From an uncultured Prevotella sp. (GTDB lineage Bacteria > Bacteroidota > Bacteroidia > Bacteroidales > Bacteroidaceae), in the NCBI GenBank assembly GCA_905234145.1, contig CAJOGK010000061.1, forward strand, positions 1 through 44,251: a DNA stretch of 44,251 nt, written 5' to 3'. Made by a program: the position numbers and the translations under genes. The notes under the pieces are model-generated. The model saw only the letters and a list, made by a program, of their open reading frames with translations. It searched no databases and was not told where the DNA came from. Shown here piece after piece: positions 1-9,023 of the stretch (position 1 is its first letter; every line of letters starts with the position of its first letter).

Positions 1-912
1 CTTTGTAATAAGTATGGTAAAGAGAACATCATCCTTGAACAGGGTGTTACCTATAATGAGAATGGTGCTTATTATGATGAGAACAAGCCTGAAATCGATA
101 AGGCTGTAGCAGCTGCAGCAAAGGCTGATATCATTATCGCTGCTATTGGTGAGAACTCATATACAGAAACGCCTGGCAACCTTTCCGACCTCTGGTTGTC
201 TGAGAATCAGCGCAATCTGGTAAAAGCACTCGCCAAGGCTGGAAAACCCATCATCCTGATTCTGAACGAAGGTCGTCCACGATTGATTGCTGACATCGAA
301 CCGCTTGCAAAAGCCGTGGTAGATATACTGATTCCCGGTAACTATGGTGGTGATGCTTTGGCCAATCTACTTGCTGGCGATGCCAACTTCTCTGCTAAGA
401 TGCCTTATACCTATCCACGTGAAATCAATTCTCTGAATACATACGATTATAAGGTATCAGAAGAGGTTGGCACGATGGCTGGCGCTTATAACTACGATGC
501 CAAGGTATCATTACAGTGGCCTTTCGGTTATGGCTTAAGCTATACCACTTACGAGTATGCTAACATGAAGGTGGATAAGGCATCCTTTACGGCTGATGAT
601 ATGCTAACTATCAGCATCGATGTAAAGAACACTGGCAAATGTGCTGGTAAGGAGGCTATATTGCTGTATAGCAGCGACCTCGTGGCCTCAGTTGTTCCCG
701 ACAACAAGCGACTGCGCGACTTCACGAAGATTGAGTTAAAGCCAGGTGAGATAAAGACCGTTACCTTCCAATTGCCTGCTAAGAAACTGGCTTTCGTTGG
801 TGCCGATGGTCGATGGACATTAGAAGAGGGCGATTTTATTCTGAAGATAGGGAATCAGAGCATTCCAGTAGTCTGCACACAGACTAAAATTTGGGATACC
901 CCAAATATCTAA
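1..912 (+). CDS. GH3 beta-glucosidase-like protein, 3' end (5' end outside window)
   Basis: The reading frame is open from base 1 to the TAA at 910-912, so this is the last ~303 residues of a larger protein. The ATG at 196 is internal, not the start. The visible part holds the GH3 C-terminal sandwich domain ([17 protein letters not shown], then [31 protein letters not shown]) and a fibronectin-III-like end ([14 protein letters not shown], then [19 protein letters not shown]). GH3 enzymes of this shape release terminal beta-linked sugars, usually glucose, in the periplasm. The nucleophile domain is outside the window, so substrate cannot be judged. It ends convergently with the flippase: their stop codons overlap within the four bases CTAA. 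Confidence 0.88.
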   Translation, partial: LCNKYGKENIILEQGVTYNENGAYYDENKPEIDKAVAAAAKADIIIAAIGENSYTETPGNLSDLWLSENQRNLVKALAKAGKPIILILNEGRPRLIADIEPLAKAVVDILIPGNYGGDALANLLAGDANFSAKMPYTYPREINSLNTYDYKVSEEVGTMAGAYNYDAKVSLQWPFGYGLSYTTYEYANMKVDKASFTADDMLTISIDVKNTGKCAGKEAILLYSSDLVASVVPDNKRLRDFTKIELKPGEIKTVTFQLPAKKLAFVGADGRWTLEEGDFILKIGNQSIPVVCTQTKIWDTPNI

Positions 913-2378
913 CGCTTACGTTTAAAGATAAACGCTTGAATCTCTTTAAGGATGACCGCTCCTGAAAGACGCATGATGGCATAGTAAAGCACTGAAGCGA
1001 TAAGCGTTCTGCTCAGCAGCTTAACCCATAAATTAGTGATGGATTCCGTGGCTATATTAGTCACGGCCATCACTATAAATGCTGCGAGGGCAAAAGGTAC
1101 GATATCTTTCAAGAAATGCAGCAAACTATAGTTCATCAGGCGATGAACGAAGAATTGCCATACAAACACCCATACTATATTTAATAAGGTGTAGACCATC
1201 ACCATTCCAAAGATACCTTCGCGCCAAAGGAAAATCAGCACACTTACCTGTAGGATACCAAGCACGAGGGTATTCCAAAGATAAATATCGCTTCGCTTAT
1301 GACTGATAATCGCATCCGTGAGCAATGTCGAGAGGGGCATGAAAGCGCCACTAAGACAGAGCAGAGGTAACAATGATGCAGAGAAAACCCACTTCTCGCC
1401 TATAGCTAGCACGATAAATTCATGAGAAACCAGTGCCAAGCCAAAAAGCAGAGGGAAAGAGATAAAGGCGGTAAAGCGTACCATCTTTCTTAACACAGCC
1501 AACTGGCGCTCCCGCTCATCATCCAATCCCACTAGTACTGTCTGGTCTACCTGCTTCAACATGTTTTCCACCAACAGGAAGCATTTCGAACTCCATTGAT
1601 AAGCCTGATTGTAATGACCCGTATTTGTCTCGCCATAATAACGACCCAGCAACAGGTTCATAATATTATTGTTCACTTGCGTAAAGATAGCCGACAGCAT
1701 AATCCTGAAACTAAACGGGAAAAGACGTTTTAATGGTTCGTAAAACGTAAATCGTAAATCCTTAAATCGTAAATAACTCGGCCTCCATGTACTGAAATAC
1801 CACAACAGCAAGGTATTTACAGCAATATACATCAGATATTGCGTAGCCAGTGCCCAGCAGCCAAAACCGAGTGCAGCCAGCACCACACTGACGATACTCG
1901 ATGTCAGTGTCGCCGTCATTCCGCAATGGGCTATCTGTTTGATTTGCATTTGCTTCGTCAGATAGGCAGATTGCGCCATACCAAAACTTGAGAACACAAA
2001 ACCCAGGAACACATACCGGCTCAGGGGAATCAGTTTGGGAGTCAATTCGGGCTTGTCGTAATAGTCGGCAATCAGGGGCGCAGCGAACCACAGCACCACA
2101 TAGATAAAAGCCCCCGCAAGGATATTAAACCAGAACACAGCATTATAGTCATCATGCTTAGGTGCTTTCAGATTAATGAGTCCTGTTTTAAACCCACTCG
2201 ATTGCAGTTCGTTGGCAATCACAGAGAACACAGCGAGCATGGCTGTCATACCATAATCCGAGGGATCGAGCAAGCGCCCCAGGATAATGCCAAAGGCCAA
2301 TCCCAGCAACTGCTGCACGCCGTTGTTCATGCCGCCCCAAAAGAGCCCTTTTGCCGTTTTCTCCTTCAGTGATTCCAT
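909..2378 (-). CDS. Polysaccharide flippase, MOP/Wzx-type (lipopolysaccharide biosynthesis protein)
   Basis: This is a hydrophobic protein of about 489 residues with some 12-14 predicted membrane helices, typical in length for the polysaccharide-synthesis branch of the MOP exporter superfamily. The N-terminal [33 protein letters not shown] is the recognisable start of this family. Members flip lipid-linked oligosaccharide units across the inner membrane for O-antigen, capsule or exopolysaccharide. I start it at the ATG at 2378 ([11 protein letters not shown]). An upstream TTG at 2390 gives four more residues but lies inside the -7 promoter box, so it cannot be on the transcript. It is a single gene, convergent with GH3 and divergent from the deacetylase operon, with no other envelope-glycan gene beside it. 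A heptamer repeat sits in its coding sequence at 1746-1774. Confidence 0.88.
   Translation of the reverse strand: MESLKEKTAKGLFWGGMNNGVQQLLGLAFGIILGRLLDPSDYGMTAMLAVFSVIANELQSSGFKTGLINLKAPKHDDYNAVFWFNILAGAFIYVVLWFAAPLIADYYDKPELTPKLIPLSRYVFLGFVFSSFGMAQSAYLTKQMQIKQIAHCGMTATLTSSIVSVVLAALGFGCWALATQYLMYIAVNTLLLWYFSTWRPSYLRFKDLRFTFYEPLKRLFPFSFRIMLSAIFTQVNNNIMNLLLGRYYGETNTGHYNQAYQWSSKCFLLVENMLKQVDQTVLVGLDDERERQLAVLRKMVRFTAFISFPLLFGLALVSHEFIVLAIGEKWVFSASLLPLLCLSGAFMPLSTLLTDAIISHKRSDIYLWNTLVLGILQVSVLIFLWREGIFGMVMVYTLLNIVWVFVWQFFVHRLMNYSLLHFLKDIVPFALAAFIVMAVTNIATESITNLWVKLLSRTLIASVLYYAIMRLSGAVILKEIQAFIFKRKR
1746..1774. repeat. Heptamer repeat inside the flippase gene
   Basis: Units CGTAAAT, CGTAAAT, an 8-nt variant, then CGTAAAT lie within the flippase coding sequence. 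Units of 7 are not multiples of 3, so loss or gain of one unit would shift the frame. Confidence 0.55.
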
Positions 2379-2387
2379 ATTCGGCTG

Positions 2388-2395
2388 CAAAGATA
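2388..2395 (-). promoter_or_regulatory. -7 promoter box of the flippase gene
   Basis: TATCTTTG on the minus strand matches the Bacteroidota -7 consensus TAnnTTTG. Only 9 nt separate it from the ATG at 2378, so the mRNA would have almost no leader. No good -33 TTTG is seen. Confidence 0.6.
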
Positions 2396-2459
2396 CTGTT
2401 TTTTTGGCATCTTAGTGTTAATCTTCATAAATTTTAAGCTAATGTACGGATATTTTTTG

Positions 2460-2467
2460 TATCTTTG
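2460..2467 (+). promoter_or_regulatory. -7 promoter box of the PIG-L/GH20 operon
   Basis: TATCTTTG matches TAnnTTTG. It lies 40 nt before the ATG at 2508 and inside the longer open frame that begins at 2415. That makes the earlier ATGs unusable and fixes the start at 2508. It diverges from the flippase promoter. Confidence 0.65.
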
Positions 2468-2507
2468 TCACCTATTATTGTTTTTACTACTATATTACTA
2501 TTGCATT

Positions 2508-3644
2508 ATGAATTTAAATCTAACATCAACTATCAAAATGCCCAACCACGAGTTGAGGCGCCAAGTGATTGAACTTTGTGAAAAAGTTGGTAAGCCACTG
2601 CTTAAGCTCTCTACCAAAGATTATGTAGACAATGGTCTTGGGCATCTTGTAGAGCAGTTCGACAGTCAGGCTGGTTTGGTAAACATCGAGGTGTTTAATG
2701 AATTGCAGCACACGATTACGGGTTGGCCTGGCGGCAAGCCCAATGTCGACGACTCTACACGTCCTGAGCGCGCTAAGCCTTATCCCAAGCGTGTCATCGT
2801 GTTCTCTCCCCACCCTGATGACGATGTCATCTCCATGGGTGGAACCATCCGTCGACTGATGCAACAGAAACATGATGTGCATGTGGCCTACGAAACCTCT
2901 GGCAACATCGCTGTGGGCGACGAAGAGGTACGTCGCTTTATGCACTTTATCAATGGCTTCAACACCATCTTTGCCAATGGCAGCGATGAGGTCATCAAAC
3001 ACTCTTATCAAGCTGTAAAGGCCTTTCTCAAAGCTAAGAAAGAGGGCGACACCGACAATGAGCAGGTTCTCAGACTGAAGGGTTTGATTCGTCGTGGTGA
3101 GGCTCGTCTGGCCTGCGAATACAGCGGCATCGACAGCGAACATATCCACTTCCTGGATTTGCCTTTCTATGAGAGTGGTAAGATTGAAAAGTTGCCCATG
3201 ACCGAAAAGGATGTGTACCCTATCATCGATCTTATTTCAGAGATTCAGCCTCATCAGATTTATGTAGCAGCTGATTTGGCCGATCCTCACGGCACGCATC
3301 GCAAGTGTACCGATGCCGTTTTAGCCGCCATCGACGAAGTGAAGAAAGCTGGTGATGAGTGGCTTAAGGATTGTCGCGTATGGATGTATCGCGGTGCTTG
3401 GGCAGAATGGGAAGTCGCTGATATCGAGATGTGCGTGCCTATGAGTCCTGAGGAGTTGCGCGAGAAGCGAAATGCTATCCTGCGCCATCAGAGTCAGATG
3501 GAGAGCGCCCCGTTCCTTGGCAACGACGAGCGCTTGTTCTGGCAGCGTGCTGAGGATCGCAACCGTGATACCGCCAAGCGTTACGACAACCTCGGACTGG
3601 CTTGCTATGAAGCCATGGAGGCGTTTGTGGAATACAAATTCTAA
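2508..3644 (+). CDS. PIG-L/LmbE-family deacetylase resembling the C-terminal part of NagB-LmbE fusion proteins
   Basis: This ~378-residue protein carries the PIG-L/LmbE signature PHPDDDVISMGG (the metal-binding motif near residue 105) and a later DPHGTHRKC. Family members are zinc-dependent N-deacetylases of GlcNAc-type substrates. In Bacteroidales the same segment, including the linker LVNIEVFNELQHTITGWPGGKPN, is normally the second half of a ~660-residue protein whose first half is a glucosamine-6-phosphate deaminase (NagB). Here the NagB half is missing but part of the linker is kept. There is no signal peptide, so it should be cytoplasmic. The start follows the promoter at 2460. The stop is 6 nt before the GH20 start, so it heads an operon with two hexosaminidases. 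This suggests a role in amino-sugar catabolism; the exact substrate is not established. Confidence 0.8.
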   Translation: MNLNLTSTIKMPNHELRRQVIELCEKVGKPLLKLSTKDYVDNGLGHLVEQFDSQAGLVNIEVFNELQHTITGWPGGKPNVDDSTRPERAKPYPKRVIVFSPHPDDDVISMGGTIRRLMQQKHDVHVAYETSGNIAVGDEEVRRFMHFINGFNTIFANGSDEVIKHSYQAVKAFLKAKKEGDTDNEQVLRLKGLIRRGEARLACEYSGIDSEHIHFLDLPFYESGKIEKLPMTEKDVYPIIDLISEIQPHQIYVAADLADPHGTHRKCTDAVLAAIDEVKKAGDEWLKDCRVWMYRGAWAEWEVADIEMCVPMSPEELREKRNAILRHQSQMESAPFLGNDERLFWQRAEDRNRDTAKRYDNLGLACYEAMEAFVEYKF

Positions 3645-3650
3645 ACAGAT

Positions 3651-5263
3651 ATGAAAAAATTAACAACGATTCTATTCATGCTCATAGGTATGAACATTGG
3701 AATGACGGCAGGCGAAGGAATCAGTTACGACGTAGTGCCATTACCACAAAGCATCGCCATGCAGAAAGGCGATCCTTTCGTGCTCGATGGCGATGTCATG
3801 ATTCTCTGCGATGCCAGTTTGCAGCAAGAAGCCGCTTTCTTACGGCAGTATCTGAATGAGGCTATCAAGTTCGACTTGCAGTTGGCAGAAAAGCGCGCCA
3901 AGAAAATGCGCTATATCGAGCTGACCGTCTCACCGAAAGTTACAGAGAAAGAGGGCTACGTGCTCACCGTTAACCCAAAGGGCATCACCATCCAGGGAGG
4001 CTCTGCGGCTGGTGTGTTCTACGGTATCCAGACGTTGAGAAAATCCTTGCCGCTCGCCTGCAAATGTGGTAAACATGCGGCAAAACCCATCAGTTTACCA
4101 GCAACGATCATTACCGATGCCCCTCGTTTTGGTTATCGTGGCATGATGCTCGATTGCTCCCGCCATTTCTGGAGCATTGACTTCGTAAAGAAGTTCATCG
4201 ACCTGATAGCGCTCCACAACATGAACACCTTCCATTGGCATCTTTCCGACGACCAGGGTTGGCGTATCGAAATCAAGCGCTATCCTAAGCTCACTGAGAT
4301 TGGTTCACAACGTTCCGGCACCATTCTTGGCACCAATTCCGACCTCGATGATGAGACACCTCATGGTGGTTTCTACACCCAAGAAGAGGCTCGCGACATT
4401 GTGGCTTATGCCCAACAGCGCCATATCACCGTGATCCCGGAAATCGATATGCCTGGACACATGCTGGCAGCTTTGGCTTGCTATCCTGATTTGGGTTGTA
4501 CTGGTGGCCCTTATCAGGTAGGCCACTATTGGGGTGTGTATACCGATGTACTTTGCGTGGGCAATCCTAAGGTCTATGAGTTTGTAGAGGGTGTATTGGC
4601 TGAGATTATGGATATCTTCCCGTCTGAGGTCATCCATATTGGTGGTGACGAAACACCAACCGTTAAATGGGAGGCTTGTCCGAAATGTCAGGCACTTGGC
4701 CTTACGAAAGACAAGCTTCAGGCACACTTCACCCAGAAGGTGTTTGATTTCCTGACCGCTCATCAGCGTCGCGCCCTTGGCTGGGACGAGATTCTCGATG
4801 GTTGTCCACAAGATCATGGCGAGGCGCTGAACCAGGTGCGAAGGCAGCAGAACTTGGTCACGATGTGGTGATGGCACCTACATCGCACTGCTATTTCGAC
4901 TATCTACAGTCTAAAGAAGCACAGTTTGAGCCCTCGCGTTGCGGTGGATTCATCCCTGTAGAGAAGGTTTATTCATTAGAGCCCGCACCCGATACACTTT
5001 CTGTAGCAGCCAAGCAACATATTCTTGGTGCCCAGGCTAATCTGTGGGCAGAGTATCTGCTTACCGAGGGCCTTGTTGAGTATCAGGCTTTGCCTCGTAT
5101 GTCAGCACTGGCTGAGGTACAATGGACACAGCCCGAACTCAAGGATTTCGAGGCCTTCAAGCAGCGCCTTACCAAACTCACCACCTTCTTTGAGCGCTAC
5201 AATTACAAATATGCCAAGCACTTATGGCCTGAGCGCCAACTCCCAAGTCGCTGGCAATTCTAA
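3651..5263 (+). pseudogene. GH20 beta-N-acetylhexosaminidase, frame-disrupted
   Basis: Two overlapping reading frames (3651-4871 and 4802-5263) together make one GH20 enzyme of ~535 residues. The first has a signal peptide (MKKLTTILFMLIGMNIGMTAG), the GH20 N-terminal domain and most of the barrel: FHWHLSDDQGWRIE, PEIDMPGH, and the catalytic Asp-Glu pair in HIGGDE (D333-E334). The second continues with SWRGAEPGAKAAELGHDVVMAP and LGAQANLWAEYL. They join in the -1 frame near 4811-4816, between DEILDG and SWRGAE. The family normally has a few residues ending in Val-Met there, so a loss of about 13 nt explains both the gap and the shift. A functional enzyme would remove terminal GlcNAc or GalNAc in the periplasm or at the surface. 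As written the product stops short and loses the end of the active-site barrel. Confidence 0.85.
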
Positions 5264-5278
5264 GCCCCTCAAGCTGTT

Positions 5279-7528
5279 ATGAGAAAGTTTTTATCCGTAT
5301 TATTCATAAGCCTGGTCAGCGTGGTAACGCTGGCCAAGGTTGATTTGGTACCTGCCCCTCAGAAGATTGCCTGGGGCCAAGGTGCTTATACCCTGCCTCA
5401 GCAATCGGCCATCGTTTATGCACAACCAGCACTGAAACCTGCTGCTGAGTATCTGCAAATCTGCTTGAAGCGCTATGCCCAGACAGAGGCTACCGTAGCC
5501 AGTGGCAAACAGGGCGATATCCGTCTATCACTGAAAAAAGGTCTGCCAAAGGATGGCTACGAGCTGAAGATCACTACCACGGGTATCGAACTCGTTGGTG
5601 CCGATTATGGCGGTATCATGGCGGCTATTGCATCGCTCAACCAGATGCTGATACTGAGTTCTGGCCAATCTCTCACCAGCGTGAGCATCAGCGATGCCCC
5701 AAGGTTCGGATGGCGAGGTTTCCATCTCGACTCCTCGCGCCATTTCTTTACTTGCGACGAGGTGAAAGAGTTTCTCGATCTCATGGCCCTTTATAAGCTC
5801 AACCGCTTCCACTGGCATCTCACCGACGATCAGGGCTGGCGGTTGGAAATCAAGAAATATCCCAAACTTACTGAAAAGGGTGCTTGGCGTATCTATAACA
5901 ATCAGGATACCGCTTGTTGGCAACTTGCAGCCAGGGATGATAACCCAGATTTGCTCATTCCCAGAAAGAATACCCGTGTAGAAAATGGCGATACCCTTTA
6001 TGGCGGCTATTATTCTCAGGATGACATTCGCGAGATTGTGGCCTATGCCAGGCAGCGTGGTATCGAGATTATGCCCGAAATCGATATGCCCGGCCATTTC
6101 CTCAGTGCCATTGAGAATTACGAGGGCTTGTCATGCTTTCCCACCATCGGCTGGGGGCAGTTCTTCACTACGCCCCTCTGTCCTGGTAAAGACAAGGTGC
6201 TCGAATTCTGCAAAGATATCTGGCGCGAAGTGTTCGAACTCTTCCCTTATGAATATGTACACGTAGGCGGCGATGAGGTTCGTAAGGATACCTGGAAGAA
6301 ATGTCCCGACTGCCAACAGCGTATCAAGGGCCTCAAGCTGAATAATGAAGAGGAATTGCAGTCGTGGTTTATCCACCAGATGGAAGCCTTTATCAATAAG
6401 AACGGCCGCAAGATGATGGGTTGGGACGAGATTCTGGAGGGTGGACTCTCCAAGACAGCTACCGTTACCTGGTGGCGCACTTGGGTACCCGATGCTCCCA
6501 ATCAGGTGACGGCTCAGGGCAACAATGTCATCTATTGCCCGGGCTCGCCCATGTACCTCTCACAGGCTGAAGAAAAGACCAGCATGCGGAGCATCTACGA
6601 GTACGATGTGAATCCAGCTTCGATGAGCGCCAGGCAGAAGCAGCATGTCATTGGTGTTCAGGGTAATCTCTGGTGCGAATATATCCCTACACGCGAGCGA
6701 GCCTTCTTCCAGTACTTCCCCCGTATTCTGGCACTCTCCGAACTCGCCTGGACTAAGCCTGAACTGAAGGATTACGAACAGTTCTATAGTCGCCTGCCCC
6801 AGCAGTTTGCCATGCTCCATCAGCTGAACGTACCTTTCCGCACACCCAGTCTCGATGGTGTTTATCGGGTAAATGCCTTTACCTGCGAAGGTACGATGGC
6901 CGTCACTTGTGCCGATCCTTTGGCCACCGTACGCTATACCACCGATGGCAGCTTTCCCAATAAGACCTCGCAGCTATATAGCGGACCTGTAAAGGTCGAC
7001 GAGACCACGCATTTTATCCTCCGCACATTTGCACCCAATGGGCAGGCAGGTGAGATGATCAAGGCCGACTTTATCAAGCAAGGCCTGTTGGAGCCCGTAA
7101 AGGTCGATGCCGGCAAACTCGCGCAAGGCCTCAATGCCGCTTGGTACGACTACCAGGGCGAAACCTGTAGCGATATCCACAAGGTCGCTTTCAAGGGTAA
7201 TTATCCTGTGAGCGATGTCGTGATTCCCGAGGGCGTAAAAGGCCGTATCGGACTGATTATCACTGGCTATCTCAATGTGCCCGAGGATGGTGTCTACACC
7301 TTCTCACTGATGAGCGACGATGGCAGCTGGCTCAAAATCGATGGCAACATGGTGGTAGACAACAACCGGCCACAGAGCCCTCACGAGGAGATTAGCGAAC
7401 AGGCCCTGAAGGCAGGCCTCCACAAATTCGAGGTACGTTATTTCGATAGCAACGGTGGCATGCTCCGCCTCTGGGTATTTGATCCCCAAGGCAAAAAGAT
7501 GCAACCAACAGATATTTATCTGAAATAA
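5279..7528 (+). CDS. GH20 beta-N-acetylhexosaminidase with chitobiase-C and PA14-like C-terminal domains
   Basis: This is an intact 749-residue secreted enzyme. After a signal peptide (cleavage near SVVTLA) come the GH20b domain (about 20-140) and the GH20 barrel (about 145-500), with FHWHLTDDQGWRLE, PEIDMPGH, the catalytic pair D332-E333 in HVGGDE, and TVTWWRTW. A chitobiase-type C-terminal domain (VRYTTDGSFPNKTSQLYSG, about 535-600) follows. The last ~145 residues form a PA14-like module (YTFSLMSDDGSWLKIDG, then LKAGLHKFEVRYFDSNGG), probably carbohydrate binding. GH20 enzymes cleave terminal beta-GlcNAc/GalNAc by substrate-assisted catalysis. It lies 15 nt after the broken GH20 in the same operon, so it may supply the activity the first copy has lost. 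Confidence 0.94.
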   Translation: MRKFLSVLFISLVSVVTLAKVDLVPAPQKIAWGQGAYTLPQQSAIVYAQPALKPAAEYLQICLKRYAQTEATVASGKQGDIRLSLKKGLPKDGYELKITTTGIELVGADYGGIMAAIASLNQMLILSSGQSLTSVSISDAPRFGWRGFHLDSSRHFFTCDEVKEFLDLMALYKLNRFHWHLTDDQGWRLEIKKYPKLTEKGAWRIYNNQDTACWQLAARDDNPDLLIPRKNTRVENGDTLYGGYYSQDDIREIVAYARQRGIEIMPEIDMPGHFLSAIENYEGLSCFPTIGWGQFFTTPLCPGKDKVLEFCKDIWREVFELFPYEYVHVGGDEVRKDTWKKCPDCQQRIKGLKLNNEEELQSWFIHQMEAFINKNGRKMMGWDEILEGGLSKTATVTWWRTWVPDAPNQVTAQGNNVIYCPGSPMYLSQAEEKTSMRSIYEYDVNPASMSARQKQHVIGVQGNLWCEYIPTRERAFFQYFPRILALSELAWTKPELKDYEQFYSRLPQQFAMLHQLNVPFRTPSLDGVYRVNAFTCEGTMAVTCADPLATVRYTTDGSFPNKTSQLYSGPVKVDETTHFILRTFAPNGQAGEMIKADFIKQGLLEPVKVDAGKLAQGLNAAWYDYQGETCSDIHKVAFKGNYPVSDVVIPEGVKGRIGLIITGYLNVPEDGVYTFSLMSDDGSWLKIDGNMVVDNNRPQSPHEEISEQALKAGLHKFEVRYFDSNGGMLRLWVFDPQGKKMQPTDIYLK

Positions 7529-7533
7529 TCGAG

Positions 7534-7561
7534 AAGGGGAAGCGCTTGCTTCCCCTTTTTT
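7534..7561 (+). terminator. Rho-independent terminator of the GH20 operon
   Basis: A perfect 10-bp stem (7534-7543 with 7548-7557), a 4-nt loop and a T tract follow the GH20 stop by 5 nt. There is no T run on the minus strand, so it should stop mainly plus-strand transcription. The GH125 stop codon overlaps the T tract. Confidence 0.88.
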
Positions 7562-9023
7562 ATAAGTTATTCAGTAGGTCGACTTTGCCATCGGCGAGGA
7601 GTTTGAGAACCAGCTCACCGAAGAGGGTATTCTGCCAGGCGAACCAAGGACGGGTGTAGTTCTTGGCATCGTCTTTATGGAAGCTCTCGTGGATAAAACC
7701 TGTGCCGGCATCGGTATTTAATAAGGTACGCATGCACCAACGGATTTCATCATCATCCTGAGAGGTAAAACACTTCATCATGATGCTCATAGGCCAAACC
7801 ATATCATAGCCGATATGTGGGCCACCGATACCCTCGCCTGCCTTGCCACGGAAGAACCAAGGATTATCCTCGCTCCACACGAAGCGACGGGTGTTCTGAT
7901 AGATAGGGTCATCGAGGGGCACATCGCCCAAATATCCCATACCAAGCAAGCTGGGCACGTTGGCATCGTCCATCAACAAGCGATTGCCAAAGCCATCTAC
8001 CTCGAAGGCATAAATCTTTCCATACTTAGGGTGATCGACGATGGCATACTGCTTTAAAGCCGTTTCTACCTCATTCGCCAAGGCCAAACACTCATCAGCC
8101 TTTTCGTCCTTCTGATTGACTTTTAAAAGAATCACGGCCATCTTCTTAAGCGAAGATACAGCCATGAAATTCGAGGGCACTAGGAATGGCAAAGAGGTGC
8201 GATCGTCGGAAGGACGGAACACGGAGGCTATCAGACCCACGGGTTTTACAGGAGCGCCATAGCCATTCCATCCCACGGTATCATAGGTGCGATCGGTCAT
8301 GCGAAAGAAACAATAAGGCCCCAGATTCTCCTTGCGCTGTTGCTCACGGAAGGTCTTTACGATATTCTCAGCAGCCTGCAACCATACCTCGCCAAAGATG
8401 CTGGCATCGCCCGTAACGAGCCAATACCAATAAGCTAAGCGCACAGGATAGCACAGGGAATCGATTTCGTATTTGCGCTCAAAGACATCCTTTTGCATCT
8501 TTGTGACATCAGATTGCCAACCAGCACCCGTAGGGCCATCGTTGAAGGCATTCGCGTACCTATCTATATTAATACACTTAAATTGGCGAAGAATGACACC
8601 ACGGAGCATCTTCTTAAGCTTGGGATCATTAGCAGCCAACTGCACATAAGGCCACACCTGGGCACCAGAATCACGCAGCCACATGGCTGGGATGTCACCG
8701 GTGTAGACGAAAGTATCATCCTCGCCATCCACCAGACGATAATGTACCGTAGACTCCAAGGTGTTTGGGAAACAATTAGCAAACATCCAAGCCAAACGGG
8801 GATTGCCACTAAGCAATTGTTGTACCTCGCTAATCTTTGCCTCAACGGCATCGCTCACAAAGAGGCGCTCGGCCATGGGAGGGCGCTTCGACTCAAAGAC
8901 TTTGGTATTATCAGGCACTACAGTGGTATAGCGATTACTAACGGCAACCTCTGCGTTTTCTTGTGCTGCTACTGTCATCGACAGCAAGCAGCACATGACT
9001 AACAGACTCTTCTTCATACGCAT
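7560..9023 (-). CDS. GH125 exo-alpha-1,6-mannosidase
   Basis: This is a 487-residue secreted protein. The signal peptide is MKKSLLVMCCLLSMTVAAQ; the ATG at 9017 is an equally good start. The GH125 (formerly DUF1237) fold is clear from FVYTGDIPAMWLRDSGAQVWPY, FNDGPTGAGWQSD, YEIDSLCYPVRLAYWYW, VDGFGNRLLMDDANVPSLLG and GIGGPHIGYDMVWP. The family consists of metal-independent inverting exo-mannosidases acting on alpha-1,6-linked mannose, as in N-glycan cores and fungal mannan. It is the last gene of the minus-strand GH2-GH92-GH125 operon. Its first ATG overlaps the GH92 stop (TAATG), so translation is probably coupled. It is full length and looks intact. Confidence 0.93.
   Translation of the reverse strand: MRMKKSLLVMCCLLSMTVAAQENAEVAVSNRYTTVVPDNTKVFESKRPPMAERLFVSDAVEAKISEVQQLLSGNPRLAWMFANCFPNTLESTVHYRLVDGEDDTFVYTGDIPAMWLRDSGAQVWPYVQLAANDPKLKKMLRGVILRQFKCINIDRYANAFNDGPTGAGWQSDVTKMQKDVFERKYEIDSLCYPVRLAYWYWLVTGDASIFGEVWLQAAENIVKTFREQQRKENLGPYCFFRMTDRTYDTVGWNGYGAPVKPVGLIASVFRPSDDRTSLPFLVPSNFMAVSSLKKMAVILLKVNQKDEKADECLALANEVETALKQYAIVDHPKYGKIYAFEVDGFGNRLLMDDANVPSLLGMGYLGDVPLDDPIYQNTRRFVWSEDNPWFFRGKAGEGIGGPHIGYDMVWPMSIMMKCFTSQDDDEIRWCMRTLLNTDAGTGFIHESFHKDDAKNYTRPWFAWQNTLFGELVLKLLADGKVDLLNNL

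Noticed and set aside
2415..2507. N-terminal extension of the deacetylase rich in Leu and Tyr, looking like a membrane segment
   Set aside because: The -7 promoter box at 2460-2467 lies inside it, so it is upstream of the transcript. The ATG at 2508 fits.
7534..7561. Two-way terminator serving the GH125 gene as well
   Set aside because: On the minus strand the stem is not followed by a T run, so only plus-strand termination is supported.
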